A DNA stretch of 64,000 nucleotides from Cenococcum geophilum 1.58 (GCA_001692895.1 KV748178.1:1102536-1166535); one strand, 5' to 3'. Shown: positions 22,459 through 37,740, numbered from the stretch's first letter. Made by a program: numbers and translations. Notes: generated by a model not told the origin, from the sequence alone.

Positions 22459-25400
22459 GTACCTCCCCTTTAAACTCGAGCGTCTGCAAAATAGGGCTAT
22501 AGTAGTTTTAGGTGGAGTTTGTAAAAGTCTTCTATAGCTTATATAAGTCCTATAGAGTTAACGGGTTCCTATAAGGGCTTAGTAAAGCCTCTCTATTTTA
22601 TAAGGTATATATACTGGCGTTTCCGTTTATTATACTTAATATCATTAATTCTTTTAATAAAGTACTTATTCTTACCATCTACTTTAACTAGTAGGGGAGG
22701 GTTTTATATTTATTTAGGTAGGGCGTCTAATATAGGGGTAGTAGGGTAAAGGACTAACGTATAGAATACGGGGTGGATTTTAACCGTATTAGGGAGCTTC
22801 AATTAGTAGGAGTAAGAGGAAACGACCTTCTTAACCTTATAAGGGCCAGCGTTCTTCTAATCAAGTTTCTTAGTAGGTCGTTTTATATTTAGGTTTCTTA
22901 TATCTAGCCAGACAAAGTTACTAATTTAGTAAGCTAGTACTAGGGTTCGTTTCTTATTCACTGCGGCTTTATAGATAGATTGGGCCCATATTATTTTATT
23001 AGTAAGAAACTATTATAGTTCCTCTATCTTCTTTACAAATTTATTTACTTCTATAATTTATAGGACGTAATAAGCGGGGCGAGGAACATTACTAAAAGGT
23101 TTAAACCCTATTTATAGATGTTGGCCGTAATTAGCTAGGAATAGGGAAACCTTTATAGTTTCTAAAACGGAATTATTTATAGTAAACTTAGTAAATATAA
23201 GCCAGTTAATCCAGTTATCTTATAAGTACGACGTATATATCCAAATATACTATTCCATTATAGCATTTACATATTCTGTTTAGCCATCCGTTTCTAGATA
23301 GTATACTATAAATAATAGTACTTTAATACGGAGTTAGATAGTTAGTTCTTTTTAGAATATAGAGATAAACTGGCTACCTTTATTAGAGATAATTGTTTTA
23401 GGGAGTCTGTAGAGTTTCTATATATAATCCAGGAATAGTTAGGTAATAGTAGATATTAATATATCGGGACAGGCGATTAAGTGTCTCATCTTAAATAGTT
23501 GGTCTATAACTACCATAATATTTATATAGCCCTTACTTATAGGGAGGTCAACGATAAAGTTAATTAAGATATCCTTTTATCTTCAGTTTGGAACAGGTAG
23601 TAGCTTTAGAAGGCCGTTATACGTCTTATATAAGGCTTTAGCTCGTCGGCAGATATAGCAGCTAGAGACATACCTTTATATCATATTATGCATATTCGGC
23701 TAATAGTATTCTTATTAGAGCAGTTCTAGGGTTTTTCCTTAGCCTAGGTAGCCGGCTACTAGTAAATCGTGTACATGTTTAAGAAGCTTAAGCTTAAGTT
23801 CATTATAGTTAAGTATAACTAGGCGGTTTTAGTAGTATAAGCGGTTTCCGCGAGCTTTATATTTACTTAAAGAAATCTTCTTAGAGCGTCTAACGCCGTC
23901 ATAGATTAGCTTAAGCGTCTCTTAAATAAACTCGTCATTTAAGTATTCGTCTATTATAATTTATTTAATTAATTAATTAGTTATTTCGAGGACGTATACT
24001 ATAAGGTCTTTAGTAGGAGGGTTAAATAGTTTAAAACAAAGCAGGGTCTAGTTTTAGTAAGAGCACGCTTTTTTTAGTACTAGTACATCTTATAAACGTT
24101 AGGTTAAAGCATTAGGCTTCTAACCTTAAACACTTAGGCGGTATATAATTAAGAATCGGAAATAGGATAGATATTCTAACCAGCGGGCCTAATAATAGCT
24201 TAGCTGTTTTATAGTTATAAAGTACTATAGATTCTTATAGTCGCTAAAGACCTTAATTAGAAATCCGGCGCCTTCTAGTTTAGGTCGCCATTATTTAAAA
24301 TATCTAATAATAGCTAGTAACTCCTTATTATAAATATTATAGTTATATTCGGCTAGGCTTAATTATTTTAAGTAGTATGCTATAGGGTGTAATACTCTAT
24401 CTTCGTTATACTAAGACAGAATGCCTCTAGTAATATAGTTGGATAAATCAGCTTCTATAATACTTATTTAGTTTAGGTTAAAGTATTAGAGTACGGGCAC
24501 TATAGTAAATATAACCTTTAGATAAGTAAAGGCCTTCTTATATTCCTTATTAAAGATAAAGGCTTTATCCTTTTAGGTTAAAGCTATAAGGGGTAAAACT
24601 AAGGCGGAGAAGTTATTAATAAACCATTAGTAGAAATTAGCAAATCCTATAAAGGCTCTTATATCCTTAACATTCTTAGGTTCTTACTAGTTTATAATTA
24701 CTTTAACTTTCTTTAGGTCTATTTATATGCCATTTATAGAAATAAGAAGCCTAAGGTATAGGACTTCTATTTTATAAAATTTGCATTTATCTATATCTAA
24801 TTATAGACTAGCTCCTTATAGGGCTTATAGGATAAAATTAACGTATTTCTAGTGTTTAGTTAGGTTATTACTATATATTAGGATGTCGTTAATATAAGCA
24901 GTACAAAAGATATCTAGGTAAGGATGTAGGGTATTATTTATATAATGCTAAAATAAGCTCGGAGCGTTTATAAGGCTAAAGGGTATTACTAAGTACTTAA
25001 ATAATCCATATTGGGTATAGAATATAGTAAGCTATTTATCTCCTTTTATAATATAGAGGCGGTTAAATATAGAGATAATAATTAAGCTTTGTATAGAAGC
25101 GAGCCTTACTTAGTTAGTTTAGTGTCTCCTATATTAATAGGATTGGATATTAGTTCTTAATAGTAACGGCGTTAAGAGCTTAATAGTCTATATAGAAGCG
25201 TAAACTACCGCTAGGTTTCTTAACGAAGATTACTAGTACGGCTATAGGCAACGAGCTTACTCTAATAAATCCTTTACTTAGGTTCTCGTCTAAATACTTT
25301 TATAGCACTTAGAGTTTATTTTAGGACATCCTATATAAGGGTCCAAATCTAGGCTACTTTCCTTCTTTAAGTATAATCTTATAGTTGTACGATTAGTATT

Positions 25401-27639
25401 CCGGTAACTTATTAGCTTCCTTCTATAAAAATACCTCTAGGCGGTTATAGTACTCTACTAGTACCTTTATGGCAGGGTTAGTGTGCTTCTTTAGTGCTAA
25501 GGCCTTTTTAATATTAGCTATAGTAATAGCAAAGATTATATGTTCGGGTTTCTTGGCGAGTTTCGCTAGTAGGGTAGCTCTAATTATGTAGATATCTAGG
25601 GTGCTAAGCTCGCTTAGATTGTCTATAGTTTCTTATTTAGGTTTAGGTTTGGTATTAGGTATAGAGTTAGTATTAGATTTGGGTTTGGGTTCTTTAAGTA
25701 TTCTTTTTATTATAGAGTACTAGTTTTTCTAATAGTCTTATATACTAAGCTTACGCTTCTACTTAGTTCGGGGCGGTATAGTACTTAGGGTCTGTTCGTG
25801 GGGTTCGGTGGAATTCTTACATCGGTAGAATTTGGTAGAATTTCTAGGTTGATGGAATCTGGTGGATTCCTTAGGCGTAGGGTAAACATTAGTAGAAATC
25901 TTAGTGGATTTCCTAAATTTTAGTTTGGGGTCAGGATAGTGCGTTATAAGGCACTTCTACTTATAACGGGAGGCGGTAAATAGAAGCTTAAGGTTGTTCT
26001 AATTAATAGTTACCTTATATAGCTTTATCTAGAGTTATTTAAGGATTACTAGGTGACCTAAGGTAGTAATAAAGAGCTTAATTAGTTCTTCGTGGTTTAG
26101 ATATTAGAGTCTTAAGTATACTATATAGGTAATTCGGCCTAAAACCGTACGTTTACTATTAAATCCAAATACGTTAATATGCCAGTTAAGGGGGGTTAGG
26201 GTAAAACTATTATCTTATATAAAGATCTTGTTAATAAATCCTTTGCTACTAGCTCCTATATTAATTAGGACCCAAGTATTAGCCTATTAATTATTCTACT
26301 AAAGACAACAGTTAACGGTTATACTATAATCCTAAGAGTTAGAGTTCGTAATATTTAAAGTATTTAACAAGATCCTAAGGCAGAGCCGTTCCAGAGAGTG
26401 ACTTAACTCTAAAACTTACCTTTTAGTAGCGAGCGGGAAGGGGTTCCTATAGAACGTTGGTTGTAGCTTCGCCCTTATAAGTAGTGCTTACTAAATATAG
26501 GGCTGGAACTAGGTAAAGATCGGGGGCGGTAACTGGAAGATTAATGCGGTAAACAGTTGCTAGTATTAGCTGTTTATAAATTATGTTTAGATATAGGGAC
26601 GGAGTAGTAGTTAGAGAGGTAGGAGTTACTTCTATATTTAAAGCAGAGGCCTAGCTTAATGCGTTGTTCTTATTTAAAGAACCCTAGTAGGGCGTATCTT
26701 AGGGTTTTAGTGTTAATATCTATAGCGTTAGGGTGCTTAGGCTAAGATAATAACTTAATAGACGTTTATAGGGTTACCGTATTATATTAGGAGGCGGGCT
26801 TTGGTGTTAAGCGTAGTATATCGTTATATTATTTGTTAATGACGTTTACGTAGGCATTAAGGGCTCCCGGTAGGTCTACGCCTATTAGGGAGGTTTTTAG
26901 TTTAGGGATTAATAATTTAATAAGGCTGTTAATTAGTGCGGAATTATTCTAGCCTATTTCTCTTATATAACGGTTAAATTTGGAGAAGTATACTAGGAAA
27001 CTCTTTGTTCCCTAAGCTATATAGTTTATCTTTCTCTAAGCAGTAGCTTAGCGGTTTAGGTTACTATATATAGCTTTAAGAAGTATAACTAAGCTTTATA
27101 CTAAGTTTAGCTAAAGGGGTTTAATAAGGTTAGCTGCCTCTCCTCTTAGTTAACTTAGGGCGTAACAGAGTTAGTTAGCTTTAGTTAGGTAACAGTTAGC
27201 ATTACTAGTTAGCTTATTTTTAAGCTAGCTTAGGAATAATTAGAGCTCTTATTATTTGCTAGTAAATATTAGGGGGTTAGATAACTGTTTAGATTATTAT
27301 AGTGCGGTAGTTAGTTTAGGGTAGATAGCTACTATAGGTTTAGGGCTTACGCTCTACGTGTTTATTTCTAGAGATAGTGTTCGGTCTTAAGGCCCTAGCG
27401 TAGGCATCTTAAGAGTACGGATTTCTTCTTAGAGATTCTTAATTAATTACTAGTGTCGTATTTCTTGTTCGGCTTATTATTAATTTAAAATAGCTTAGTT
27501 TTGGGCAAAAACGTTTATAAAAGACTTCTGTATCTTTGCTAATTATTCTTAGAGTACGGATATAATATTAGTAGCTGCTATAGGGGCTTTGGGTACGTTC
27601 TGTATTTTAATAGTAGTATAGGTAGTTAACGTAACGTAG

Positions 27640-28000
27640 TGTTACGGAGTAAGCATAAGCGGTAATAATATATAGCGAAGTAGATATTATTAAGCTATAT
27701 ACATAAACTATATAATAAGGTTAAGACGTTATATAAGGAAAGATGGTAGGAAAATGGGAAGAAAGGGTATATATTATAGACTTAGTTACTTAGTTAATAT
27801 ATACATAAAGCAGAATAGAATTTAGGTAGTAGTCTTGGCAGAACTTAGTAGGATTTAGTAAAACTTAGTAGAACTTAGTGGAATATAATAGAATATAGCA
27901 AGTTGCCGTTAGATTGCCGCAGATTGCTATTAAATTGCCATCTTATAGTCGGTAGAAATAGGTAGACGTGTATAAGGTGTTACGGGGGTGTCCTATAACA
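27640..28000 (-). mobile_element. 5' LTR of the nested gypsy element
   Basis: Starts tgttacggag and ends cctataaca on the + strand, so the two ends are inverted TGTTA and TAACA. It contains a shorter version of the 11-base gtagaacttag array than its partner. Confidence 0.9.
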
Positions 28001-31000
28001 GGGGTATAGTAGGATAGAGGATAAAAGAGAGGGTTATAATGCATTAGGACTAGTAGAAAGAAGTCTTTAATTTTTTATTTACTATATTTATAACGGTCTA
28101 TATAATTCTTCTAGCATTTATATAAGCCTCCCTTAAATTTATAAGAGTAATAGTAATAGGACTAATAAAGGGAATATTAGGGATACTAGGCCCATTCTAT
28201 AATAACGGCGGAGAAGGAAGTAGGCAGCCTATTAACCTACAAAATTTTCTTAACCTAGAGGATGCGGTATTAGACCTAACTTCTATAATATCTAGAACCG
28301 ATAACCTCTAGTAAAGAGAGAATAAGAACTAGGAGGTTAACTTACCTATCCTAAGAGAAACTACTAGTCTATTGCCTTACAATAAACCATTAATAGAATA
28401 AGATAAGGTATATATTATGGCCTAGCCTATACTAGCTCTAGGGACTTTAGGGATTCCTTACTTTACGGGATAAAACGTATTACAATTTATTAAATAGTAT
28501 AAGTAACTATATATTTAGCATCGTATTACGGACAATAAAAAGTATTAAGGACTTCTAGAATATTATAACTATTAGATAGGGACCTAGATCTAAAGTCTAC
28601 CTAAGTTTATTATTAGTAGATAGACGGAACTTATAAAAAAGCTTTGGATAGATTACTAAGGAAGTAACTACTTTTAATAAGTTAAGATAGTAGAATTCTT
28701 AGAAGCTTATATATTATAGTATAAGAATAACCCACCTAGTAGTATACGCGAGTACTATAGATAATTTATACTAATTTCCTAGAAGGTTACTAAAGCTGGT
28801 AATTTAGAAAACTATAAACAAGGATACTGGTTTATAAAAGGAGTCCTATTTATATACTAAAGATATACTATAACTAAGATAGGAGCTAACCTAGATAGAT
28901 AAGAGTTTTTTTAACTTCCACCTGCTAAGGAGGGCTGTAGAAAATAGGCTTAATTCACATAAAGGCGTAGACCGCTTATTAATAATAAACCCTAAGGAGT
29001 AAAGTCTCCGTTAGCTGGTTAGATAATTCCATAAGTAGTAGCCGGCCATATTAAACTAGAGAGATGCTACTCTTCGGCCGCCTATAGTCTCTTAGCTAAA
29101 TAAGTTAGTAAGTGCCTGTTATATAACCTAAGAGATACCCTAAGCTAGAGAACCTTACTAGTTAACTCTAGAAGCTTAATCTTAGGATAGTTAAATTAGT
29201 AGGCGTTATATCTTTAATGCCGTTCCTTAATAGGATTCGCTAAGACCTAATATAGTATATATAGCTCCTAAATAAGGCGTTAGTGCGTTAAGAATAAGTA
29301 GGTCTATAACTAGTAACAAATAATAACGGACTACTACTATCCTATAAGGGGGTACTATAAAAGTAATATAAGCTAGGCTTAGGAAGGTATAGGGAACTAG
29401 GAAACCTTAGTATATACTAGGTATAAGCTAAGACGTATTATAGATATGGAGGCCCTTATTATTTTATTAACTAATACCTAGGGCTCTAAGAACTAGTTAG
29501 CTGTAGGTTCCTATATATAAATAAGAATAACCAAATCTATACTAGAATACGTTAACGCCTAGGAAATCCACTTCCGTATTTGCCGAGTAATAATTAAATT
29601 TAGTTTCTTAAAGACTTGCTAAGGTAGAATACGAATATTAATCCTAATATAATGGCGATAAGTATCTAACTAAATGCGTCCTTAGTAGAGCTTATAAAAA
29701 GCAATAGTGCTAAAAGTAAAGAAGAGCTTAGCGAGTCCTAGGAAGATATATACTAAGTGGAGTTAGTATACGTTAATCTAGTAGGAGTAGCAACTTAGTT
29801 ATAGCCTATAATACGGTTATATAATCTTAGGAAGCTAAGAGGAGATATAAGGGTAATAAAACCACCTTTAAAACCAACTATTTTATAACCAGCAATAGTT
29901 TAAAATATATAACCATAAGGACATGTCTAAATTGCACTATAACTATAGTAGTAGGCCCCCTAGTTACTAGTAAATAATAAGGAGATTAATAAAATAGATT
30001 ATACCGAATAGCTAAGAAGAGAAGTAGAGTAAGGAGTGGAAGTAACCGCGACTGTTAAAGCACGACTAAAGCTGGTTAGGATAATGGATATACTAAAAGG
30101 GAATATCTTAAGCCTAACTATAATGGCGGATAAGATCTTATTAAAAACTATTAAAGTTACTATTAGTGACTGCCTAGTGTATATGCCTAAAGTTATAAGG
30201 TTATTCTTTAAGCCTCTTTTACTACCTTTTATAGAGCCTTACTAATAAAAGTAAGAGGGCATTAAGGCATCTATATTGTTGGTATACTTAATATTTTCTA
30301 CTAATTAAGCTAGCTTAATAACAGTAGAGGTAGACTAGATTAAACGGGAAGTAGAATTTACTCAGTTTTAATAATAATGTCTAAAGGTAGAAGTACAGAT
30401 AGGAGATAAAAGGGTTAAGTACTTAATTAACTCTAAAGCGGAGCTTAACCTTATTAAGGAAAGTGTGGCTTTATAATACGGCTTGCCAATATTAAGTCTG
30501 CCCCTATAGTTATAGGGTGTACGTTTAACGTTTACTAATAGGACCTAGTTTAAGTTTATTAGATTAGTGTATATAGCCCCTATAGTTATAGGTAACGTCT
30601 TAATATTTATAACTTTTATTACTATAGGAGAAATGTTATATAAGGTAATACTTAGTAAGCCATAGTTAGTAGGGGCTAGATTAGTAACGTAGCGAACCGT
30701 AATAGGCTAGGTATCTTATATTATTTAATTAAAAGATAGCGGAGTTAAAATAAGGTTCTTAATATCCTATAAGGATGTAATATTCCTTAGACTAGATAAA
30801 GGAATTAGTATAAGTAGTAGTTTAGGAAATATATAACTAGTATAACCGCTAGGATTATATTTAGGGTTACTTATAACCTAGCATATTTGGATAAAGAGGA
30901 TATTAAGGACGGAGAGGAGGGAAATAAGGTGCGACTTTAATAAGGACGTTTACTATTTTGGATATCTGCTAAATAGGGCTATTAACGGGTAGAAGAGCAT

Positions 31001-34000
31001 AATGCTAGATAGAGAGAGCTTAATAGTAAAATATTAAAGGAAGTCCTAAAGAAGTACTTAGGAGGAAGGTAGAAGCTAGTATTTAAAGCAAAGGCTAAAT
31101 CCCTTATATATTAAATATTAAAGATAAAGGATTTGTTTATAATGTAAATAGAAGGCTATAGAAGCAAGGCCTAATAGAACGCTATAAGTGTAATAACTGC
31201 GTATAAATAAAAGGCAGGGAAAGTCCGCCTAGTTAATTCGTTAGTACCAGATAGAACGGTTATAAGAGGAATAATAGAATAGCGAGAAGTGGCCTTACGT
31301 TGGTAAAAGGCGTCTATTTAAGGGTTGCCCCTTAGTCTATATAATTATTTCCTTAAGCCGCGGTATACTAAGCTAGCCTATAGTATATGGCTAAAGCTAG
31401 AATAATTAGAGCGTATAATTGTAGGGGACCTCTAGCTAAGAGAATAAGAAATCTTTAAGGCTATGCTGTTTAACTAAAAAGAGGCTTTAGTATAGGAGTT
31501 CTTAAAGATAGGTTGTGTTAGTAGGGACGTAACTTTACTATTAAAGATTAAGACTGTACTGTATAAAGTATAGTAAGTACTAAACTTCCCTATACTAAGG
31601 GCTCTATAAGGGGAAGTAATAAATATATTATAAGAATAACTAGCTTAAGGGACTCTAGAATATTGCGAAAGCCTATATAGAAATTTATGGTTTTTTATAA
31701 GTAAAAAGGAATATAGAAAGTACCGGCTAATTAATATAGCGATAAATATTAACTAAGTGATTATTAGGGACGCAAATCTGCTGCTATATACTAATAAGTT
31801 TTTTAAGGAGTTTATGGGGTATAAAGTTATATCTCTAGTAGACTTTTTCTCTAGATATAACTAATTAGAGCTAGATATAGAAAGTAGGAACCTAATAGCC
31901 TTTATAATACCTCTGGGACTTTTATAACAAATAATGGTACCTATAAAAGGAATAAATTTAGTAGCCTAGTTTATAAGGACAATTACTAAAATTCTAGAGC
32001 GACATATCCCATACTATACCTTACCGTTTTTGGATAATATTATAGTAAAAGGACTACAGATAATATATAATGGAGAAAAGAGCCTTCTAGGCGTTCGTAG
32101 ATATATTCTAGAATATATTATATAGCTAGACGGAGTACTTGCAGATTTAAAATAAGTTAGGTGTATAATCTTAGGCGCAAAGTCTTATTTCTGCAAGGAT
32201 AAGATTATAGTAGTTAGTTACTGCTATAATAAAAAGGGATAATATCCAGAAGAGTTAAAAGTTGCAAAGATTATTTACTAGAGAGACTGCGAAGACATTA
32301 CGTCTGCCTAAGTATTCTTAGAAGTTATTATATATTACTAAATATAGGTAAAAGACTTTATAATAAAGGCAGAGCTAATCTTCTAACTATTATAAGTAAA
32401 TATTCCATTTATATAGGGTATAGAGTAGATAACCGCTATAAAGACTCTAAAGTATGCAATTACTACTATACCTACGTTGGTTTAACTAGACTATAGTAAA
32501 GGGGCTAGGCTAATTGTTTTTGCCGTTAACAGATATAAGAATAGGTAGAGATGCGGTCTTATATAACTAGACACGTAAGGTTATCGCTACCTATATTAAT
32601 ATAAGAGCGGTATATAGTCTTAAGTGGAGTAGAAGTATAATTTAGGAAAGCTTAAATGTCGGGCATTGCTATATATATTAAAGAAGTGTTAAGTATACCT
32701 ATACGGCGTCCGCTTTACGGTTAAGATAGATATAAATACCTTAGTTATATAACTAAATTGTACTATTACCGATTTACTAGGAGCTTTAATAATATAATGG
32801 CTAGCATAGATCTAGCTGTAGAACTTTAATATTAGGTATATGCCTGGGAAGAAAAATAGCCTAGCTAATAGACTATTACGGTAATTACTAGATAGCGAAT
32901 AACCTAATAAGCTAACTAAGGATATTAAAGAGTTTATTAACTGTGAGCTGAGTGCTTTATAATACGTGGCTAGCCTAGTTAAAATAGAGGTAGATCTACT
33001 ACTAGAAGACTTATATTTAGGGGAGTCCTAGAAGATTATAAAATAGCTAATGACCTTATAACGTTTAAAAGGAATAAATACTAAGGAATTTAAAAAATTT
33101 AAACGGCATACGCTAAAGTTCCTAGTGCGTAATTAATAGCTCTTTTGCTAATAGTTAAAAAAAAATATACTAATATGGAGGGTAATTAATAACGAGAATA
33201 CTTAGTAAGAGATTATTAAGAGCTTTTATAATTAGAGTGGATATTATAAATAAGAAGGAACGTACTAGAGAGTCTTAAATTAATATTAGTGGCCAGGACT
33301 ATAGGATTAGATATTATAGCATATTAAGTTATGCCTATAGTGCTAGGGGCGGTAGTTAGGACAAGAAGAAGAAGTAATACACCCTATATAGGAGTCTACT
33401 TTATAATAACGAGTAATAGTAGATATTATATTTATGCTAACAACCCGCCTTAAATTCTAATACCTAGCTACTACTTAAGAATACGTGTCTAGATAGGTGG
33501 AAGCGTAAGCCCTTTAGAAAAAGGATGTAAGAAGCGTAACAAAGTTCCTCTATAAAGACGTTATTTGTAAATAGGGAGTATTTAGACAGCTTTCTATAGA
33601 TAGTAGTGGAGAAAATGCTAATATAACCGCTGCGCTTGCGGAGCTCTATAATATTAAAAGGGTTATAGCTTCTATATATTACCTATAGGGGTAAGGCTTA
33701 ATAGAGCGAGGTCATAAACCTATAGTAGACGCTTTGGCAAAGATGGATAGCTTATAGCTAGATAATCTTTATACCGTTTTATAGGTAAATAGGATAACTA
33801 TTAAGCGGCCTACGGAAATAATACTAATAAGAGATATATATGGATATAAGTATATTCTTCCTATTAAACTCTATATACCTACTTAGTAGACGCTACCTTA
33901 GTAAATAGTCCGGACTACTATAAAACTACTAGCACTTTGTATAAAGTAGTTTAACTAAAGAGATATAGATATAAAAGAGGCTATTACGCGTATAAGATAA

Positions 34001-34489
34001 CTAAGGGTGGTAAATAAGGAGTACTTTAATAACACCTACTATATTTACTAAGATGGATTTAAAGTTAGAGATATAGTTATACTTTATAATACGCAGCTTA
34101 AGTAAAACTATTTTAGCAGTCGCAAATTAGATCTAAAGTGGCTGGGCCCATTCTATATTTGTAAGAGTCACCCTTATAAAGGATAGTACTTAATTAAGGA
34201 TTTTAATAGTACGTTATTCCGCAATTAAACTCTAGGGAATAGATTAAAGAGGTTTTATTAACAATAGATATCTAAAGTCCGCTAGGAGGATAGGCCTAAC
34301 TAGTTAAGCGGAACTATGCTATAAGAAATAATAGCAGAGCTAGAACCTAAAGAAGACGTTATATAAGATCTACTAGTATCGCAACGCCGCGTAGCTTAAG
34401 AAGTACGTATTTTAAAAAGATCGTTTAATAAAACTAAGTACGAAACGTTTAATTAAGGGATATTTAAGTTCTAAGGCAGGGGAAAGGAC

Positions 34490-37400
34490 GTAGATAATAG
34501 CTATGCAGTCTATTTATTTATTTGCTATATTTCCTAAAGCTTTTTCTATTGCGCCTTTTTATCTGCCTTTTAGTTATAGGAATTTAATGCGTGTTAATAG
34601 TATGGTAAAGGTAGAAGAATGTTTGCGTATAACTATCTAGTATTATTTACTGCAAAGATATTAGCTCCGCTTACCGCCTTTACTAAGCTAATAGCGATTT
34701 TCTATACCGGGTATAGAAAATTATAATTAGTCTATTTAACGATTAGAGCTAGTAGAACTCTATACGGCTACCTAAATTTAGTAGACCATTTAGATTAGGA
34801 AACCCTATTTAGAACTTTACCTTTTCGCCCTTAATAAACCTTAGACAGTTACGATTAATTAAAGTAGAAACTAGGCAGAATTAAAAATAACGGCACGCTT
34901 ATTATATCTTTATCTAGCAAACTACTAGTCCTTTATAAAGGAGCTAAGTAATAGATTAATAACGTTCTAGTAGAAGTTAAAGGCTTTGCGGTTAATTAGC
35001 ATTAAGTAGTGCTTATCTAAATCTATAACGAGATTGTGCTCTTATAAGAAAACTACGCAGATACTGCTAGTGTAGTAGTTAATTTCATTAACTAAGATAA
35101 CGGACTGTAAGTATCTCTAGGAAAGGACGCATTTATATTAATTTTTAAGGATATCTTTAACGTTAGTAAAATAGCTAAAGATTAGAGAAACCGATATAAT
35201 AAAGCTAAAGAAACCATCTAAAAGGCCTAGGAATAAGATATTTTTAACGGACCGCTAAAATACGCAGTCTTCTATAACTTCCTTTCCGCTATTTAAAAGC
35301 TCGCAATCTACCTACTTCTTAAAGTTATAGCAAGAGTTAATAAAGCTCTAATTAATAGGCTTAAATACCTAGGACGCGGCATTAAGAATACTACTTAACT
35401 ATAGCTGACTAATTTTACGCTCGCGTTTAAGATATTAGGAAGGGTAATATTAGACTAGGTGGTAAATAAGTATAGTTTAGGAAGATACTTAACTAGCTTC
35501 TTTATTCTAAATAAGGACCTGCCGCTAAGAAGTAGGAGATTAACTACTATAGGATTAGAGGTTACTAATATTAGAATTAGATAAGCAAGAGAGAGCTTAG
35601 CTCTTATACTGCGAATATATTTACGGTATACTTCTAATATAATAAATCCCTTAGCCTTTTAGCCATTAACACCTGTTTAAGGAGAAGGCGTTAGTATTAT
35701 ACTAAGTCCGTCCCAATAAGGATTACCTATATTAGTTAACTTACCTTTATTATCTATAAATAAGAGTATTCTCGCAGCTAGAACGCCTGTTAGCTCACCC
35801 CTACGGCTACTAGTATCTTCGTTAAGAAGGAACCTAAGAAGAGGGCTAATAATTACTTACCTGGAAGTAGAAGGGCTAGGAGTAGAATTAATGTTTAATA
35901 AAAATGTTATTAAGCCGGGAGATAATATAGAGTATATTAAGGAGGCTATAAATGCTATAGCGGTACTCTGCGTAAAACGAGGATGTAACTATAAAGATAA
36001 CGTGCCTACTTATTTTAAGGCGTCCCTAAACCAAACTACTAAAATTAAACTAACTAAGGTAATAAAGCTCCTGCGTAGTTAATATAGGGCGGCTGGTTTA
36101 AATCTGGAGATATATAAGGTCTGCTAAATATATACGCAAGTAATAAGAGGACGTATAGGTTTGGCGATGAAGGGTTTAAATTACGCTGTACTGTGTTATA
36201 GACTCCGCTTAATATATTATGCTTATAACCACCTTAGCACTATAAAGATAGACCTTATTACGTACTTCTAGTTTAGAAAGGCTTATAGACCTCTAGTTTT
36301 ATCTGAATTCTTAGGACTATATAAGTTTATTTATAACTTAGCGCTAAGGTTTTCCTACGATAGAGAGACTTTGCTTAATTAGATGATAATACTAAATAAC
36401 TAAAAAGTATGGCAGTAAAAAGGATCTGTAGTTTTAAACGTGTTTAGATAGTGGTAGGACTTTAGCATCTTAGTAATAATTGATAAGGAAATGTGTATAT
36501 ACCGTTATTATTAGCGTCTAATTAATAGGCGGCTAAATTATAGCTAGTTAAGAACGATGGTTTACGGTCTCTGTTAATAGCTAATAAGGTAAGATCCTTA
36601 GTATTACTGTTTCTATTACGCCCTCAGACCTAATAGCTAGTGGCGACTTATCTCCTACCCTTACTATACAAAGTTCGCCGTTAAGGGAGACTCTATAGCT
36701 TTCCGCTATATTAATGTTAATATTCCTTTTTTTCTAGAAAGTGGATACGGTGCTAATATAATTTAAGGAAGCGTTTCTCTAGATAATAAGACTAAGGATA
36801 ACTATATAATTATTTTGCCTAGTATATATTACTACCTAGAATTAGAGCAGGAGGATCTTAAGGCGTAAAGGTTAACTAAGGGTAATGGATTTGTTTATAA
36901 GATTTTAAACTAAGACTGGACCGCTAAAGATATAGAAAAGTATACGATTAACTAGATAGCTTAGCTATATAAGAAAGGGGACATATATATAACTATGCCT
37001 TACCTTCCTTATAAAGTAAAAGGACCTTTAACCAGGGCCTAGCGAATAATGCTGCTATAGTTTATTGGTATTTAGGACAATTATAATAACCTTAAAGTTA
37101 CAGAAGGAGAAACCTAGGTAGAACTGGCAGAAGCTTACTAAGACTTAAAAGCGCCGCCCTATACGCTATTTAGACATGCCAATCTTTATAGCGCAATTCT
37201 ATACCGCTTCCCTGCTGTAGTTAAGCTTATAGCTGCTAGTGCCTTATCTAACGCCCTTCTGGGTAGATAACTATGGGATTCTCTAGCTATAATTTAAGAT
37301 TATAACCTTTTTCTTAATAACAATAGGAACGAAGTTAGGAAATAGATGCATTCCTACCGTCTTAGGGCCATCGAAAACTATAAGGATGTGTTTTAGCTTA

Positions 37401-37740
37401 TATATGCAACCGAAATAGAGCGCTTTAATAGCTGCTTATACTTCTTCTGCGTTAATAAAGGAATTAATCCTTTAACTGTTATAGTAGACCTAAGTAGAGT
37501 GCCCCCTGTTGTTATAGAAGGACAGAGCTATATAGAGCTGCCTAAAGAGCTATAGGATAGAACTAAGTAAATAGAAGGACGCGAAAGAGCTATGTTATTT
37601 AAGAGCCGCCAGTCTAATACCTTTTGTGCTGACCCGCTAGGCGGACGTAAGCGGTTTTATTTAACTAGAATAGAGTCTCCTTATTTACTATCTTAGGTTT
37701 ATAGTAAGGGTAAGGAACGTATACAGTTACCTACTATACC
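34490..37740 (+). other. Extra coding-like region between integrase and 3' LTR of the gypsy element
   Basis: About 3.2 kb on the same strand as pol, after the end of the integrase region and before the polypurine tract. It keeps a coding look through most of its length, including a 63-codon open stretch at 35891-36082, and shows none of the gag, protease, reverse transcriptase, integrase or chromodomain landmarks, nor an obvious membrane-rich envelope pattern. The part at about 36660-37100 faintly recalls 2-oxoglutarate/iron dioxygenase folds; that is a weak impression. It may be a third gene carried by this family or a captured host gene. Broken at many places. Confidence 0.5.

Larger units (their letters stand above)
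22069..28000 (-). mobile_element. Ty3/gypsy retrotransposon relic, minus strand, nested
   Basis: About 5.9 kb, inserted in the leader of the larger + strand gypsy element. LTRs lie at 22069-22458 and 27640-28000. The flanking five bases are ggagt (22064-22068) and ggggt (28001-28005), a target duplication with one transition. On the minus strand, from the right: gag (about 26380-27600), protease (about 26100-26280), reverse transcriptase (about 24900-25260), ribonuclease H (about 24240-24560), integrase zinc-binding region (about 23640-23700) and core (about 22900-23600). A polypurine tract lies right next to 22459. The outline is complete but it is broken at dozens of places. It must be younger than its host element. 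Confidence 0.92.

Noticed and set aside
30036-30245. 69-codon open frame on the + strand
   Set aside because: It lies within the gypsy element between gag and protease and is a fragment of that relic, not a separate gene.
35891-36082. 63-codon open frame
   Set aside because: Part of the extra region after integrase in the gypsy relic; kept only as evidence for that region.
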